Positions 1 to 11,136 are shown, numbered from the stretch's first letter. The stretch: 64,000 nucleotides of DNA from Myxococcales bacterium (GCA_016706545.1 JADJJK010000033.1:57279-121278), one strand, 5' to 3'. Numbers and translations are program-made. The notes: generated from the letters alone by a model not told the origin.

Positions 1-1440
1 TCGAAGAGGCGCAGTCCAGCCTCGGTCGGGAGCCCCTCGAGCCCAAGGCGCGCGTAGGCTGGCGCGAGCGGCCGGGGGTCCGCTTCGTCGAGCCAGCTCG
101 GCCACGCCACGGCGCGGAAGGCGAGCTTGCCGGCGCGCCGCTTCTGGGCGGCGAACCAGGACAGGAACGCGTTGGCGCACGCGTACTCCAGCGCGCCCGC
201 GGCCAGCGCCGGGAACACGCCAGCGACCGACGAGAACAGCACGGCGAAGTCGGGCGCGTCGTCGGCGCACAGCGCCGCGAGCACCTCGAGGCCATCCACC
301 TTGGGGCCCAGCGCCGCGTGCCAGGCGTCCGGGCGGCTGTCGAGGAAGCTCGCCGGGCGCTCGCGCAAGCGCCCGGCGCAGTGGACGATGCCGCCGAGCT
401 CGCCGCGCGCCCGCGCCTCGGCGAGGAAGCTGGCGAGGGCGGCGGCGTCGGTGAGCTCGCCGCGGTACAGCGTCACCTGGGCGCCGCGCTGCTCGAGCGC
501 GCGAAGGAGCGGCTGGGCCGGATCTGCCCCGCTGCTGCCCAGCGCCGCGCCGGTGAGCGCCAGGTGTCGGGCGCCGCGCTCGACGAGGCGCTCGGCGATC
601 CGCGCGCCGAGCCCGCGCGTGCCGCCGGTGACGAGGTACACCTTGCGCGGATCGAGCCGGAGCTCGGCCGCGGGCAAGGCGGCGGGCTCGAGGTGTGGCG
701 CGTACCGGGCGCCCCCGCGCCGACAGATCTCGGTGGACTCGCCCCCGCGACGCAGCTCGTCGGCGAGCTGGGCGGCGAGCCGGTCAACGCCGCGCGCGCT
801 CGCTGGCAGGCGGCCCAGGCCGAGATCTGGCCCGCGATGTGGCCCGCGATGTGGTCCGAGATCCGGACCGGCGGCTGGACCGAGATCCGGACCGAGATCC
901 GAACCAAGATCCGGTCCGAGATCCGGACCAAAGTCCAGATCGACGGTGCGCGCCAGGAGCTGCGGGTGCTCGGCACCCAGCGCCCGGATGAGGCCTGCTT
1001 GGCGCGCGCCGGCCAGGCTCTGGGTGACGCCTGGCGGCGCTTGCAGGCCGGCGGTGGCGTGCAGCACGCGCAGGGGAGCGCCTCGGTGGGCGGTCAGCAC
1101 CTGGCGAAGCAGCGCCAGGCGCGCGGGCCAGCCGGCGGCGCCCGCCCGTCGACGATCGATGAGATCGGGGCAGCTCGAGCGATCCGGACAGTGGAGGCCG
1201 CCGAGATCCGACAGGTCGACGTACGCGGCGAGCGGCCGGCTCGGCAGCGCCGACGGCGGCGCGTCCTCGTGATGCAGGAGGACCTCCTGGTGCAGGTGAC
1301 CGCGCAGCGCCCGCGCGAGGTTCGCGGTGGCGTTCCCATGGACCACCAAGATCGCACCCGCGCCAAGCTCCACGCGGGCGTCGTCGCGTCGTCGCCAGCG
1401 CTTGCGGTACAGCGGCACCTCGCTGGTGGCGCGCACCGGC
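1..1440 (-). other. KR domain (truncated by window edge)
   Basis: In the frame that opens after the break, the translation starts with the KR lead-in PLYRKRWRR. It continues through a structural subdomain to VTGGTRGLGARIAE (NADPH site), IVHCAG, FSSVAGVFPALAAG (catalytic Ser) and ALEYACANAFLSW (Tyr and Asn of the tetrad). It therefore looks catalytically complete up to the edge. The structural subdomain contains an unusual 12-base minisatellite at 822-929 coding for Gly-Pro-Asp-Leu type units. Confidence 0.85.
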
Positions 1441-4400
1441 TGTTGGCCTGGCTGTTGGCTCGGCAGTCGGCTCGCCAGTTGGCTTGGTCCGGTTGTCGGC
1501 TCGGCTGTTGCCAAGGCACCCAGTGGCGACTGCGCTTGAACGGGTAGGACGGGAGCGGCGCGATGCGTGGGCGAGCGCCCTGGTGCAGCCTGTCCCAGGA
1601 GACCGCAGCGCCTGCGACCCAGGCGCTGGCCAGCGCGACCAGATCATCGTCGTGGGCGTCCGGACGACCGGTCGACGCTCTGCCGCGGATGACCCCGCGG
1701 TCGTCGCCGGCGGCGAAGCGCGCCAGGGTCGCGCGCACGGCCTGGAGATCGTCGAGGACCGCGACGCCAGCGTGGTCTCCGACTCCCCCGACCACCAGCG
1801 CGAGCCGCTCGCGCAGCGGCTCACGCCCGACCTGCAGCGTGAACGCGACGTCGGCCAGCGTGGCCTGCGAGTCGGCCAGCGCCGCCGCGACCGCCGCGGC
1901 GTAGGCGCGCAGGCGCTCTTCGTCGAGCGCGGACAGCACGATGAGGTGGCGGGCGGCGCCCTCGCTCGACGAGGAGCGAGGCGCGGTCGCGGGCGCTTCC
2001 TCGAGAACGACGTGGGCGTTGGCGCCGCCCGCGCCGAACGCGCTGACGCCGGCGCGGCGGGGCATGGCGCGGCCCGTGGGATCGAGCGGCGCGGGCCACG
2101 GCGCGGCCTGGCGCTGGACGCGGAACCGCGACGTGGCCCAGCGGATGTTGGGGTTGAGCGGGTCCGCATGCAGCGACGGCACCAGCGTGCGCGCGCCGAG
2201 CTGCAGCACCACCTTGGTGAGGCCGGCGATGCCAGCGGCGCCCTCGAGGTGGCCGATGGATGACTTGATCGAGGCGACGGGCCAGCCGCCCGGCGGCGGC
2301 AAGGCGTCGCCGAAGGCCTGCTCCAGTCCTTCGATCTCGATGGGATCGCCCAGCGCGGTGCCGGTGCCGTGCGCCTCGACATAGCCCACCGAGCTCGGGT
2401 CGATCTCGCCGGCGCGCAGCGCGGCGGCGATGACCTCCGCCTGAGCGCGCGGGCTCGGCACCATGTAGCCGTTGCTGCGGCCGGCGTGGTTCACCGCGGT
2501 GCCCTTGATCACCGCCTGCACCGGATCGCCGTCGGCGAGCGCGGCGCGCAGCGGCTTGAGGACCAGCGCGCCCACGCCCTCGCCGGGGACAAAGCCATCG
2601 CCGCCCGCGCCGAACGCGCGGCAGCGGCGGTCGCTCGACAGCATGTTGTGGCGCTGCTGCTCGACGAACTTGTTGGGGTGCAAGGACAGGCTCACGCCGC
2701 CGGCGATCGCCAGCTCGCACTCGCCGCGGCGCAGGCTCTCGACGGCGAGGTGCAGCGCGGTCAGCGAGGACGAGCACAGCGTGTCCACCGTCATGCTCGG
2801 GCCGCGCAGATCGAGGAAGTACGAGACGCGGTTGGCCAGATCTGCCATCCCGGCGCCCACGCTGGCTGGCTCGTGGTGCTGCGAGCGCTCGACGCCGAAG
2901 AACGGATACTCGTTGTACATCGAGCCGATCCAGACCCCGACGCGCGAGCCGTGGCGGGCGCGCAGGCGCTGGCGCGGATACCCCGCTGCGTCGAGCGCCT
3001 CCCACGTAACCTCGAGCAAGAGGCGCTCGCCGGGATCGGTCAGGTCAGCCTCGCGGGGCGTCAGGGAGAAGAACGGCGCGTCGAACTGATCGATGGAGTC
3101 GAGGTACCCGCCCGCCATCTGGTCCACGGGCCAGCCCGGCTGGTGGCGCTCGCCTGGCAGGGCGGTGATGCAGTCGCGGCCGGCGAGCAGGTTGGCCCAC
3201 AGGTCGCGCAGGTGGGGCGCGCCTGGGTACCGACCGGCGAGGCCGATGATGGCGATGTCGTCGCGCCGCGGCGACGGCTCGGCGGTCGGGGCAGCCTGGG
3301 CGGTGGTTGCGGCGGGCGCGGTCGTCGCAGGCGCGGTCGTCGCGGCCGGCGCTGCCGCACGGGGCTCGCCAGCGATGCGAGTGGCCACCTCGCGCAGGCT
3401 CGCGTGCTCGTAGAGCAGCGTCTTGCTGGTGACGCCGAAGACGCGCTCCATCGCCGCGTTGAGGCGGGTGACGAGCAGCGAGGTCAGCCCCAGGTGCTCG
3501 AGCGGCGTCGTCGGGTCGAGGTCTTGCGGCGGGATGCCAGAGGCGTCGGCGTACAGCGAGCGCAGGCTCGTCTCGACCTCGGCGATCCGCGCGGCGTCCG
3601 GCGCGGGCCGCGCAAGCGTGGCCGCGGCCGAGCGCACTTCGCGCGCCGCGGCGGGCTCGGGCAGCCAGTGCGCGCGGCGCGCCAGCGGATAGCGCGGCAC
3701 CGGCACGCGGAGCGGCGCAGGCTCCCAGCGCCACTCGACGCGCTCGCCGCGCAGCCAGCGCTCTGCGACCTCGGGCAGCGGCGCGTCCAGCGGCTTGCCG
3801 GCGAGGAAGGCGTCGAGGCGGCGCACCGCCGAGGCAGGATCGGTGCATGGGATCGCGAGCCGGCGAGGCAGGCTCGGTCGCCCGGTCTGCAGCGTATAGG
3901 CGAGCTCGGCCAGCGCGGTCGGCGTCGCGTCGAGCTGGCGCGTCAGGTGCTCGCGCAGTCGCCGCGCGAGCTCGAGGAGCTGCTCGTTCGACATGGCGGA
4001 CAGGACCAGCACCTGCGCCGCGGCGTCGCGCTCGACGCGCGCGCGGGGCGGCGGCTCGCGCAGCACGACGTGGGCGCTGGCGCCATGCGCGCCGAGCGAC
4101 GTCACCAGCGCGCGTCGCGGCCCGTCGTGGCGCGGCCACGGCGTCAGGTGCTCGGCGAGCTGGAGCGGCAAGGCGTCCCATGGCACCAGCGGGTTGCGAT
4201 GCTCGGCGAGCCGGGTCGGCGCGAGCTGTCCGTGCCGGAGCTGCAAGAGCACCTTCATCACCTGCGACAGGCCGGCCGCGGCCTCCAGGTGTCCAAGCTG
4301 GGCCTTGAGGGTGCCGATGGTCACCGGGGTCGCGCGGTCCGCGTCGGCGAAGACCTCGGCGAGCGCCTCGAGCTCGGCGGCGTCGCCGACCGCCGCGCCG

Positions 4401-7400
4401 GCCGCGGCGCACTCGACGTACGAGATCTGGCGCGGCGACAGCCGGTGTCGCGCCAGCAGGTCTTGCAGCGAGCGCGCCAGGCCCGCCGGGTCGGTCCCGA
4501 GCTGGCGGCCGGCGTGGCTCATCCCGGCGGCCTCGATGATCCCGTGCAAGACCTCGCCGCCCTCGAGCGCGGCGGCCATCGGGCGCAGCAAGATCGCGGC
4601 CACACCCTCGCCGGGGATCCAGCCGGAGGCGTCGGCGGAGAACGCGCCGTACGCGCGGGAGGCGGAGAGCCCAAGGCCCGCGAGCAGCTCCAGGTGATAG
4701 GGATGCGCGAACAGGTTCACCGCCGCGACGATGACCGCGCCGCACTCGCCCCGCCGCAGGCTCTCGGCGGCCAGGTGGATCGCGGCGAGCGAAGAGGTAC
4801 ACGCCGCGTCGACGGCGAGGCTCGGGCCGTGGAAGTCGAAGCACTGCGACACGCGGTGGGCGATGTCAGAGCCGGCCGCGGACACCTGCGCGGCGCCGTC
4901 GCGCGCGGCGTACTCCGCGCCGACCTGCTGATAATCCTGCCACATGGCGCCGACGATCACGGAGACCTTGCCGGCGGAGCGCTGCAGCGACGCGGCGCTG
5001 TGGCCGGCGTCCTCCAGGCACTCCCAGATCGTCTCCAGCACGAGCCGGAGCTGCGGGTCGAGGGTCTTGGCCTCCGCCGGGGAGATGCCAAAGAGCAAGC
5101 TGTCGAGCTGGTCGATGTCGTCCAGGTATCCGGCCAGGTGGTCGCCTGCTTTGCGCCGATGCGCCGGCGGGCGCCCGATCGCGCTGCTGCCAGCGGACAG
5201 CAGGCTCCACAGCGCGTCGGGATCTCGCGCGCCGGGGAAGCGGCAGGCCATGCCGGTGATCGCGGTGACCGCTTCGCCGCGCTCGGAGAACGGCGGGCGC
5301 GCGCGGGAGGGGGCGTCGTGGCGTGCGCCCGGGATCTCGGCGGAAGCCGCGCTCGCCGCCGCGGCTCGGCCGCCGAGCAGCGCCAGCACGAACCGGTGTC
5401 CGTCGTCGAGGCGGAGCTGCTGGCGGACGCGATCGAAGGCCAGGTCGCCGATGGGGCAGAGCCCAAGGCCACAAGACGTCTGGCCGAGCATCAGCAGCTC
5501 GGTGAGGTGGCCGGCCTCCAGCGCGGCGAAGCGCTCTGCTTGCTCACCGTACAGCGGGTTGATGCCGCGGGTCTGCGTGATGAGGTACAGCTCGAAGGCC
5601 GCGCCGTCGTACACCGGGCGATTCACCGGCGAGTGGAGGTTGCGGTCCAGCTTCGGCATGGCTCGCACGAGCTGCAGCGCGTGCTCCGCGGGCCGGTAGT
5701 AGTAGACGCCAGCGCCCAGCTCTTCGACGCCGCCTTCGCGGACGTGCAGGTAGACCTGGACCGCGTAGGTGTCGCCAGCGGAAGGGTAGAGCCGGCGCGG
5801 GCGCGGCGTGGCCGTGCTCTGCGCCAGGAGCTCGAGCAGGTCGCACAGCGACTGATACGGCACCGCGCCAGGCGCAAACTCGCGATGGCTGGCGCGCCAC
5901 TGGTAGTGCTCGGCGCCCAGGCGCGGCGCTGGCAGCGCGTGCAAGGGCTCGCTGTCCACGGCGGGGCGCAGCCCAGGCTTGCGAGCGTAGAACTGGCTGC
6001 GCTCCTCGGGAGAGAAGTAGTCGACGTCGTCGGCCGCGTCGGTCGCGTCGGCAGGTGCCGCGGGCACGGTCGGCACGGCACGCTCGGTCGGCGCGGTCGG
6101 CGCGGCAGGTGTTGCAGGCGCGGCATGCGCAGCATGCGCGGTCGGCGCAGCAGGCGCGGCATGCGCAGCAGGCGCGGCATGCGCAGCAGGCGCAGCTTGC
6201 GCGGCTGGCGCCGCCTTGCCGAGCGCCGCGGTCAGCCAGCGCGCGATGCCGCGCACCGTCGGATCCGCGACCACAGCGGCCACCGGGACGCGCAGCCCGT
6301 GGCGCTGCCGGAGCGCGTTGGAGAGCTGCACTACCGTGAAGGACGTCGCGCCCTGATCCCAGATGTCCTGGTCTGACGCAAAGTGAGGGAGCCCGAGCCG
6401 ATCAGCGAACAGCTTGGCGATCTCCGCCTCGAGCTCGCTGGCAGCCGCCGCGGTCGCGGCGGGCGCCGCCTCCGCGTTCGCGGCAGACGCTGACGCCGGC
6501 GCGCCCCGTGCAGCCGAGCCGTCGACGCTCGCCGCCGCTGGCTGCGTCGCCGCCGCTGGCGCGGCGCTCGCGTGGTCCGGGCCGTGCGCGTCCGCGCCGC
6601 CGACCGCTGCCGCTGGCAACGGCCAGGGCAACGCCGCGCGGTCGAGCTTGCCGTTGACCGTCGCCGGGAACGCGGCGACGGTGGCGATGAAGCTCGGCAC
6701 CATGTACTCGGGCAGCGCGCTGGCGCAGAACGCGCGCAGCTCGGCGGTGTCCGGAGCGCTGTCGCGCGCCGCGATCACGTAGGCGACGAGCGCCAGCTCG
6801 CCCTGCGGCTGCGCGCGCGGCACCACCGCGACCTCGGCGACCGCCGGGTGTTGCCGCAGGTGATGCTCGATCTCCTCGAGCTCGACCCGGAAGCCGCGGA
6901 TCTTGAGCTGGAGATCGCTGCGGCCGCAGAAGCGCAGGTCGCCGCTGGCGAAGTACGCGGCGCGATCGCCTGTGCGGTAGAGCCGCTGGCCGCCCTGGCG
7001 CGAGAACGGATCGGGGACGAAGCGCTCCGCGGTGAGATCGGGCCTGCGGTAGTAGCCGCGGCTGAGGCACTCGCCGCCGATGTACAGATCGCCCTCGACC
7101 TCTGGCGGACAGGGCTCGCCGGACTCGTCGAGCACGTGGTAGCGCGAGTTGTCGATGGGGCGCCCGTACGGGATGCTTCGCCACGACGGGTCGAGCTCGT
7201 CGACCGGGAAGTAGTTGGACCACACCGTGGCCTCGGTGGCGCCGCCCAGGCTGATGAGCTTGGCGCCGGGGAAGGTGGCGCGAAGCTCTCCGGGCAAGGA
7301 CAAGGGCGTGTAGTCTCCGCTGAGGAAGACGAGCCGCAGGTGCGCGGTCTCGGCGCGCCCCTTGACCTCCTCGAACAGCGGCGCCACCAGGGCGAGCGCG

Positions 7401-10400
7401 GTCGGCGCCGAGTTCCAGAACGTGATGCGCTCACGCAAGAGCAGCTCGAGCAGGAGCTGTGGATCGGCGCGCTCGGTCTCGTCGGCGACGTACAGCGCGC
7501 CGCCGCTCCCGAGGATGCCAAACAGGTCGAACACCGACAGATCGAAGCCAAGCGGGGTCACCGCCAGCCCGACGTCATCGGGGCCAAACGAGAAGGTGCG
7601 ATCGCACCAGTGCAGCAGGTTCGACACCGCCCGGTGCGCGACCGCGACCCCCTTGGGGGTGCCGGTGCTGCCGGAGGTGAAGATGATGTACGCCAGGTTG
7701 TCCGCGGTGGCGATCGGCGGCGGATCGTGATGCGGCAGGCCGGCGGGCAGGCGATCTGGATGGAGGACCAGCACGGTCGCGGGCGCGCTCCAGTCCGTGG
7801 TGCCCGCCAGCGTCAGCAAGATCTCCACGCCCGCCTCCTGCATCAGCACCGCGCGGCGCGCGGCGGGCAGCGACGGCTCGATGGGCAGGTAGGCGCCGCC
7901 CGCCTTGACGATGGCCAGACAGGCGATCGCCATCCAGGGGCCGCGCGGCACCGTCACCGCGACGAGGGTCTCCGCGCGGACGCCCTGTCCTCGCAGCAGC
8001 CAGGCCAGGCGGTTGGCCTCGCGGTTGACCTCGGCGTAGGTTCGCGACCAGCCACGTCCGCGCAGCGCGATGGCGTCAGGCTGCGCGGCGGCGCGCTCTT
8101 CGAACGGGCGGTGGGCGAGGCGCTCGGAGGGGAACTCGGTGGCGGTGTCGTTCCATCCGTAGAGCACCTGCTCTCGATCCGCGAGCGGCGGCTGCGCGAT
8201 CAGGTCGCGCAGCGCGCGGTGAAACTCGTCGAACAGCTCGGCGAGCTCGCCAGCGGCGAAGGCCGCCGCCACCGCGTCCCAGCACAGGAACAGCTCGTCG
8301 CCCTGGCGCAGGCTGATGCAATCGAGCGAGACCTCCGGCGTGCAGCTCAGCCAGGGGCCGGCCTTGACGCCAGTCGGCAGCGCCGCGCCGGCGCCGCGAC
8401 CGCCGAGATCATCGAGGTCGATGACCGAGGTGTACACGACCGGATAGGAGAACGCGGAGGTGCCGCGCTGCCGCAGCACGTGCTTGCGCAGCACGCGAAG
8501 GCCGCGCGAGCCCGCGCCCTGCGGCAACACCTCGAGCGCGCGCGCTACCTCGGCGACGCCAAACAGCGGCGCCTCGGCGCTGGGCGCCTGCACCCACCAC
8601 AGATCGGTGTGCTCGCCTGGCCGGCAGCCCTCCAGCGCCGACGGGAAGCTCACCACCGCGATGGAGAACGGCGCGCCGGCGGCCCGCCGCGCCAGCACGC
8701 GGGCGAACACGGCGAGCAGCAGCGCGTCCGGCGTGGCGCCGTGCGCCGCCGCCCGGGCGGTGAGCGCGGCCCAGCCGTCGAGCCGCGTCTGCAGCCTGAT
8801 CCGCCTCCGCGCTGGCGGGCCGAGGTCGCCGCCCACCGCGGGGCCAGGCGGCAGCGAGTCCAGGTGCCCGGCTGCGCTCAGGCGGTGGTCCCAGTCCGCC
8901 TCGGTGGCGGGCGCGGGGGCGGCGTGTGGCGCGCGCAGCTCGTCGGTGGTGAACAGCTCTCGGCACAAGAGGTGGACGCTGCGCGCGTCGAGGACGGCCA
9001 GGTCAAAGGCGCAGTGGACGAGCCACCCCGAGGAGGTGCGCGAGGTGCGCAGCTCGAACGGCGGCCACACCCCGAGCGGGAAGGCGCGACCGGTCAGCTC
9101 GTCGCGTAGCTGGCCGACCTCCTCCTCGGTGAGCCGCCCGAGCGCCGGGATCGACCAGCGCGACGGCACCTTGCTGCGCGTCTCCAGCCGGCCGTCGGCG
9201 GTCAGCACCGTGCGCAGCGCCGGGTAGGCGCGCATGGCCGCCAGGACGCGCCGCTCCAGCGCGTCGTGCGCGAGCTCGGCCACCTCGAACGATCGATAGA
9301 TCTGACAGCCGTTCCACGCCGCGGTCGGCTCGCTGGCCCTGGCCACGTAGTACGCCTGCTGCAGCTCGCTGAGCTCACGGCTCTCGAGCGCGCCCGGGCC
9401 CACGCAGGCCTCTCGGAGCGCGTTCTCGAACGCCGCGAACATGGCCTCGGCGGCGCCGGACGCGAACGCCGCGCTGGCGAGATCCCAGCGGTAGCGCAGC
9501 GCGCCCGCGTCCTCCCAGAGCTGCAGCTCCAGCGCGACCTCGGAGGTCCGGCACAGCGCGCAGCGCTGCGCGGCGCCAAAGCCCAGATCTTGTCGGCCCT
9601 GCGGGCCAACGCCCAGAAGGCTCGTGAACACGACGGACAGCGGCCGGGGCTGCGCCGCGTGGCTTCGCGCGGCGCGCGCCGCGGTCACCCCGGACACCGA
9701 CGAGTGCGCCAGCGCGCCCAGGAGCTGGCGCTGCAGGTCTGGCGCGCTCTCGGCGAGCGGCCGCAGCGGCCCACGCGCCGCGACCAGCGCGGTCGAGGTG
9801 AAGGGGCCCACCACGTGCTCGGTCTCCGCCGGCAGCGCGGCGCGAGAGTTGGTGGTCACCACCAGCGCGAAGTCATGGTCGCCAAAGCACCGGCCGATGG
9901 CCCGCGCCAGCACGGCGAGCACCATCGCTGACGGCGACACCTCGCAGCCGCGCGCGGCGGCGCGCAGGCCGGCGGACTCGACGAGATCCAGCGCGCCCCA
10001 GAGCGAGCGGTGCGCGCGCGTCGGAGGCGTCGGGGGCGTCGGGCGTATCGGATGCTTCGGGAGCTTCGGGCGCTTCGGGCGCCGTCGTCGCTGTCGGGGC
10101 GGCAGCCGTCGGCATGGCGCCGAGCTGTGGACCAGGCGGCAGCGCCTCGAGCGTCTGAGCCCACCACGCCAGATCTGCGCGGTACGTCTCGGTGTGCGCG
10201 CGCGCCGCCAGCGCCAGCACGCAGTCGCGCGGCCCGGCCGACGCTGCCGGGAGCTGCCAGGATGGATCGTGATAGCAGGCGTGCCACTGCTGCAGCAGCA
10301 CCGCGAGCCCGTGGCCATCCGTGATGAGCAGATCGACGCCGAGGTGGACCACCGCCGCGTCACCGGGCAAGAGCGAGAGCTCGATGTCGACCGGCGCACG

Positions 10401-11051
10401 ATCCAGCGCGTCGGCGCGCCGCTCCAGCAGCGCATCGCGCACCACCAGCAGCGCGTCGTGCGCCGCCTCCTGGCTGTGCCCACGCAGGTCGTGGATGGGG
10501 AACGGCAAGACCTCCACGCGGTCACGGATCCGCTGCTGGCCATCGGCGAGCAGCTCCCAGCGCAGCATGTCGTGGTGATCGGTGAGCCGCTGCCAGGCCT
10601 GGTGCAGCCGCGTCACGTCGAGCTCATGGACCTCGAACTCGACGTACTGATCGCAGCCCACCGGATCGGCGGTGAGCTCGGGCTGTGAGCCAAGGACGTA
10701 CGCTTCCTGGATCGGGGTCAGCGGGAACGGCTGATCCTTCTGCGCGGCCTCCGCGGTCACCTGCAGGCGAGCGCCGTCGGAGGGCGCGTCGCTCTGCCGC
10801 TCGAGTAGCGCGTGGGCGATCTGTTGCGGCGACGCCTCGGTGGCCAGCCACAGCAGCGTCAGATCGACGCCGAACGTGGTGCAGAGCTCCAGCCACAGCC
10901 GGGTGGCGGACATGGAGTCGAGCCCTTGCGCGCGGAGCGGCTGCTCGGGGGTGGGCGAGTGCTGCAAGATCTCTTGCAGGAGATCTGTGAGGGTGGACGA
11001 GATCGAAGCCAAGGTCCTGCGGGTCACCCCCGCATCTTTTCCGAACCTCAC
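1..11051 (-). CDS. Hybrid NRPS / trans-AT PKS megasynthase (partial at left edge, two frame breaks)
   Basis: The protein is an assembly line that should join a starter amino acid to cysteine, make a thiazole and begin polyketide extension. Domain order from the N-terminus is carrier, Cy, Cy, A, PCP, Ox, KS, ACP, KS, KR; the KR runs to base 1, so the gene continues outside the window. No AT domain follows either KS, which makes it a trans-AT system served by the AT-ER protein at 13782-16201. The reading frame changes twice: near 10,010-10,090 inside Cy1 and near 1,440-1,545 just before the KR. Both sites are short tandem repeats, and the two shifts have opposite sign. On each side of each break the translation shows family motifs, so I treat this as one gene. 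Starts are uncertain (GTG 11051 or GTG 11027). Sequencing error, true mutation or a split gene cannot be told apart here. Confidence 0.85.
822..929 (-). repeat. 12-base minisatellite inside the KR coding region
   Basis: Nine consecutive 12-base units of the type GGTCCGGATCTC (minus strand) encode the tetrapeptide series GPDL, GPDL, GSDL, GPDL, GPAA, GPDL, GPHR, GPHR, GPDL. The period divides by three, so the frame is kept. The units lie after the RTVDLD strand of the KR structural subdomain, where such a run is not usual. Confidence 0.85.
1441..1512 (-). repeat. Degenerate 12-base tandem repeat in the KS-KR linker
   Basis: About six units related to CAACAGCCAGGC (minus strand) form the linker between KS2 and KR. 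The reading frame used upstream (ending in the KS linker) and the one used downstream (KR) both stay open through this stretch, so the exact point of the break cannot be placed within it. Confidence 0.7.
1990..3270 (-). other. KS2, complete ketosynthase
   Basis: It has the full triad: VDTLCSSSL with the active Cys (about 2,775-2,790), EAHGTGTALGDP (about 2,345-2,380) and KSSIGHLEGAAG. The post-KS linker ends in LPSYPFKRSRHW, again with no AT domain. This KS should be elongation-competent, using malonyl units supplied in trans. Confidence 0.9.
3390..3590 (-). other. ACP after KS1
   Basis: Carrier domain with the motif EHLGLTSLLVTRLN, where the Thr-Ser pair stands in for the usual Asp-Ser; the modifiable Ser is retained (about 3,478). 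It pairs with the KS0 upstream. Confidence 0.8.
4060..5270 (-). other. KS1, ketosynthase lacking the HGTGT histidine (KS0-like)
   Basis: The catalytic Cys is present (DAACTSSL, Cys codon 4799-4801) and so is the second histidine (KAQLGHLEAAAG). The first histidine motif EAHGTGT is replaced by ECAAAGAA (about 4,390-4,417). Loss of that histidine is the hallmark of non-elongating KS domains in trans-AT systems, which pass the chain on without decarboxylative condensation. A KS-AT linker ending RYPLARRAHWLP follows, with no AT. An ACP comes next, giving a KS0-ACP transfer module. Confidence 0.8.
5360..5960 (-). other. Ox domain: FMN-dependent thiazoline oxidase (SagB/nitroreductase type)
   Basis: About 200 residues match the SagB-type dehydrogenase/Ox family, with the characteristic RLYPSAGDTYAVQVYLH segment (about 5,740-5,800), a central tyrosine-rich GVYYYRP segment and GLGLCPIGDLAF near the end. 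Such domains oxidise thiazoline to thiazole on the carrier. Placement after the PCP, rather than inside the A domain, is one of the known arrangements. Confidence 0.85.
6120..6200 (-). repeat. 18-base tandem repeat in the PCP-Ox linker
   Basis: The Ala/Pro/His linker is made of near-identical 18-base units containing GCATGC, coding for repeated AAPAAH-type hexapeptides. The units are multiples of three and do not disturb the frame. Confidence 0.75.
6230..6430 (-). other. Peptidyl carrier domain of the Cys module
   Basis: The stretch ending in GATSFTVVQLSNAL has the carrier fold and a Ser at the pantetheine position (around 6,335). It lies between the A domain and the Ox domain, and is followed by an Ala/Pro/His-rich linker built of 18-base repeats. 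Confidence 0.8.
6640..8130 (-). other. Adenylation domain, probably cysteine-specific
   Basis: All core motifs are visible: A2 KAGGAYLPIE, A3 IIFTSGSTGTPKG (about 7,650-7,695), A7 YRTGD, A8 KIRGFRVELEEIE and A10 NGKLDR. The A4 segment GFDLSVFDLFG and A5 segment GGATEATVWS resemble cysteine-activating domains. The code residues I can place (D, L, F, N, L, S, W) are close to the published Cys code DLYNLSLIWK. Cysteine also fits the flanking Cy and Ox domains. The specificity is inferred from motifs, not computed. Confidence 0.8.
8200..9375 (-). other. Cy2 heterocyclization domain
   Basis: A second Cy domain follows directly. It starts at LSELQQAYYVAR, carries an intact DxxxxDxxS as DLAVLDARS (around 8,975-9,005), and ends with PVVYTSVID and TPEVSLD, the Cy6/Cy7-like motifs. 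It sits immediately before the cysteine-type A domain, as expected for thiazoline formation. Confidence 0.8.
9400..10735 (-). other. Cy1 heterocyclization-type domain (frame break inside)
   Basis: The domain opens with FPLTPIQEAYVLG, the Cy1 motif. In place of the HHxxxDG of ordinary condensation domains it has the Cy signature D-x4-D as DLLITDGHG, but the final Ser of DxxxxDxxS is Gly. Later Cy motifs are present (VVFTSLLG and TSEVALELQ). The frame changes at a run of 9-base repeats (about 10,015-10,087) between the two lobes. In tandem Cy systems such as VibF one Cy condenses and the other cyclises, so the altered Ser may reflect such a division of labour. Confidence 0.75.
10015..10087 (-). 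repeat. 9-base tandem repeat at the Cy1 frame break
   Basis: Seven units of the form GCGCCCGAA / GCATCCGAT encode APE, ASD, TPD and APD tripeptides. They end in an alternating GCGCGCGC run where the Cy1 frame is lost and the next frame takes over. Confidence 0.75.
10800..11010 (-). other. N-terminal carrier (PCP/ACP) domain of megasynthase
   Basis: The first about 80 residues form a carrier-protein helix bundle with the phosphopantetheine motif GLDSMSATRL; the serine is encoded near 10,915. A carrier at the extreme N-terminus ahead of Cy1 has no A domain of its own. It is therefore probably loaded in trans, or receives the starter from the stand-alone carrier at 16956-17198. That loading route is inference. 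Confidence 0.75.
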
Positions 11052-11058
11052 ACGTCGG

Positions 11059-11104
11059 GTCTGCTCAGAAGTGAGCGAGGGGCAATGCGCTGTTCTGAGC
11101 AGAC
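11059..11104. promoter_or_regulatory. 12-bp perfect inverted repeat between megasynthase and RDD gene
   Basis: The arms GTCTGCTCAGAA (11059-11070) and TTCTGAGCAGAC (11093-11104) are exact reverse complements separated by 22 bases. They lie in the divergent gap between the megasynthase start (about 11051) and the RDD gene (11137). The position suggests an operator or promoter element for one or both transcripts. The binding protein is not known. Confidence 0.6.
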
Positions 11105-11136
11105 GAGGTCATCGCGGCCGATAGCATGGTCTTCCC

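Noticed and set aside
473..976. Separate small gene on the minus strand in the KR region
   Set aside because: The KR motifs are in a different minus-strand frame that stays open over the same stretch.
2369..9109. Very long open frames on the plus strand opposite the megasynthase
   Set aside because: They are Arg/Ala/Gly-rich shadows produced by high GC; the minus strand carries clear NRPS/PKS motifs throughout.
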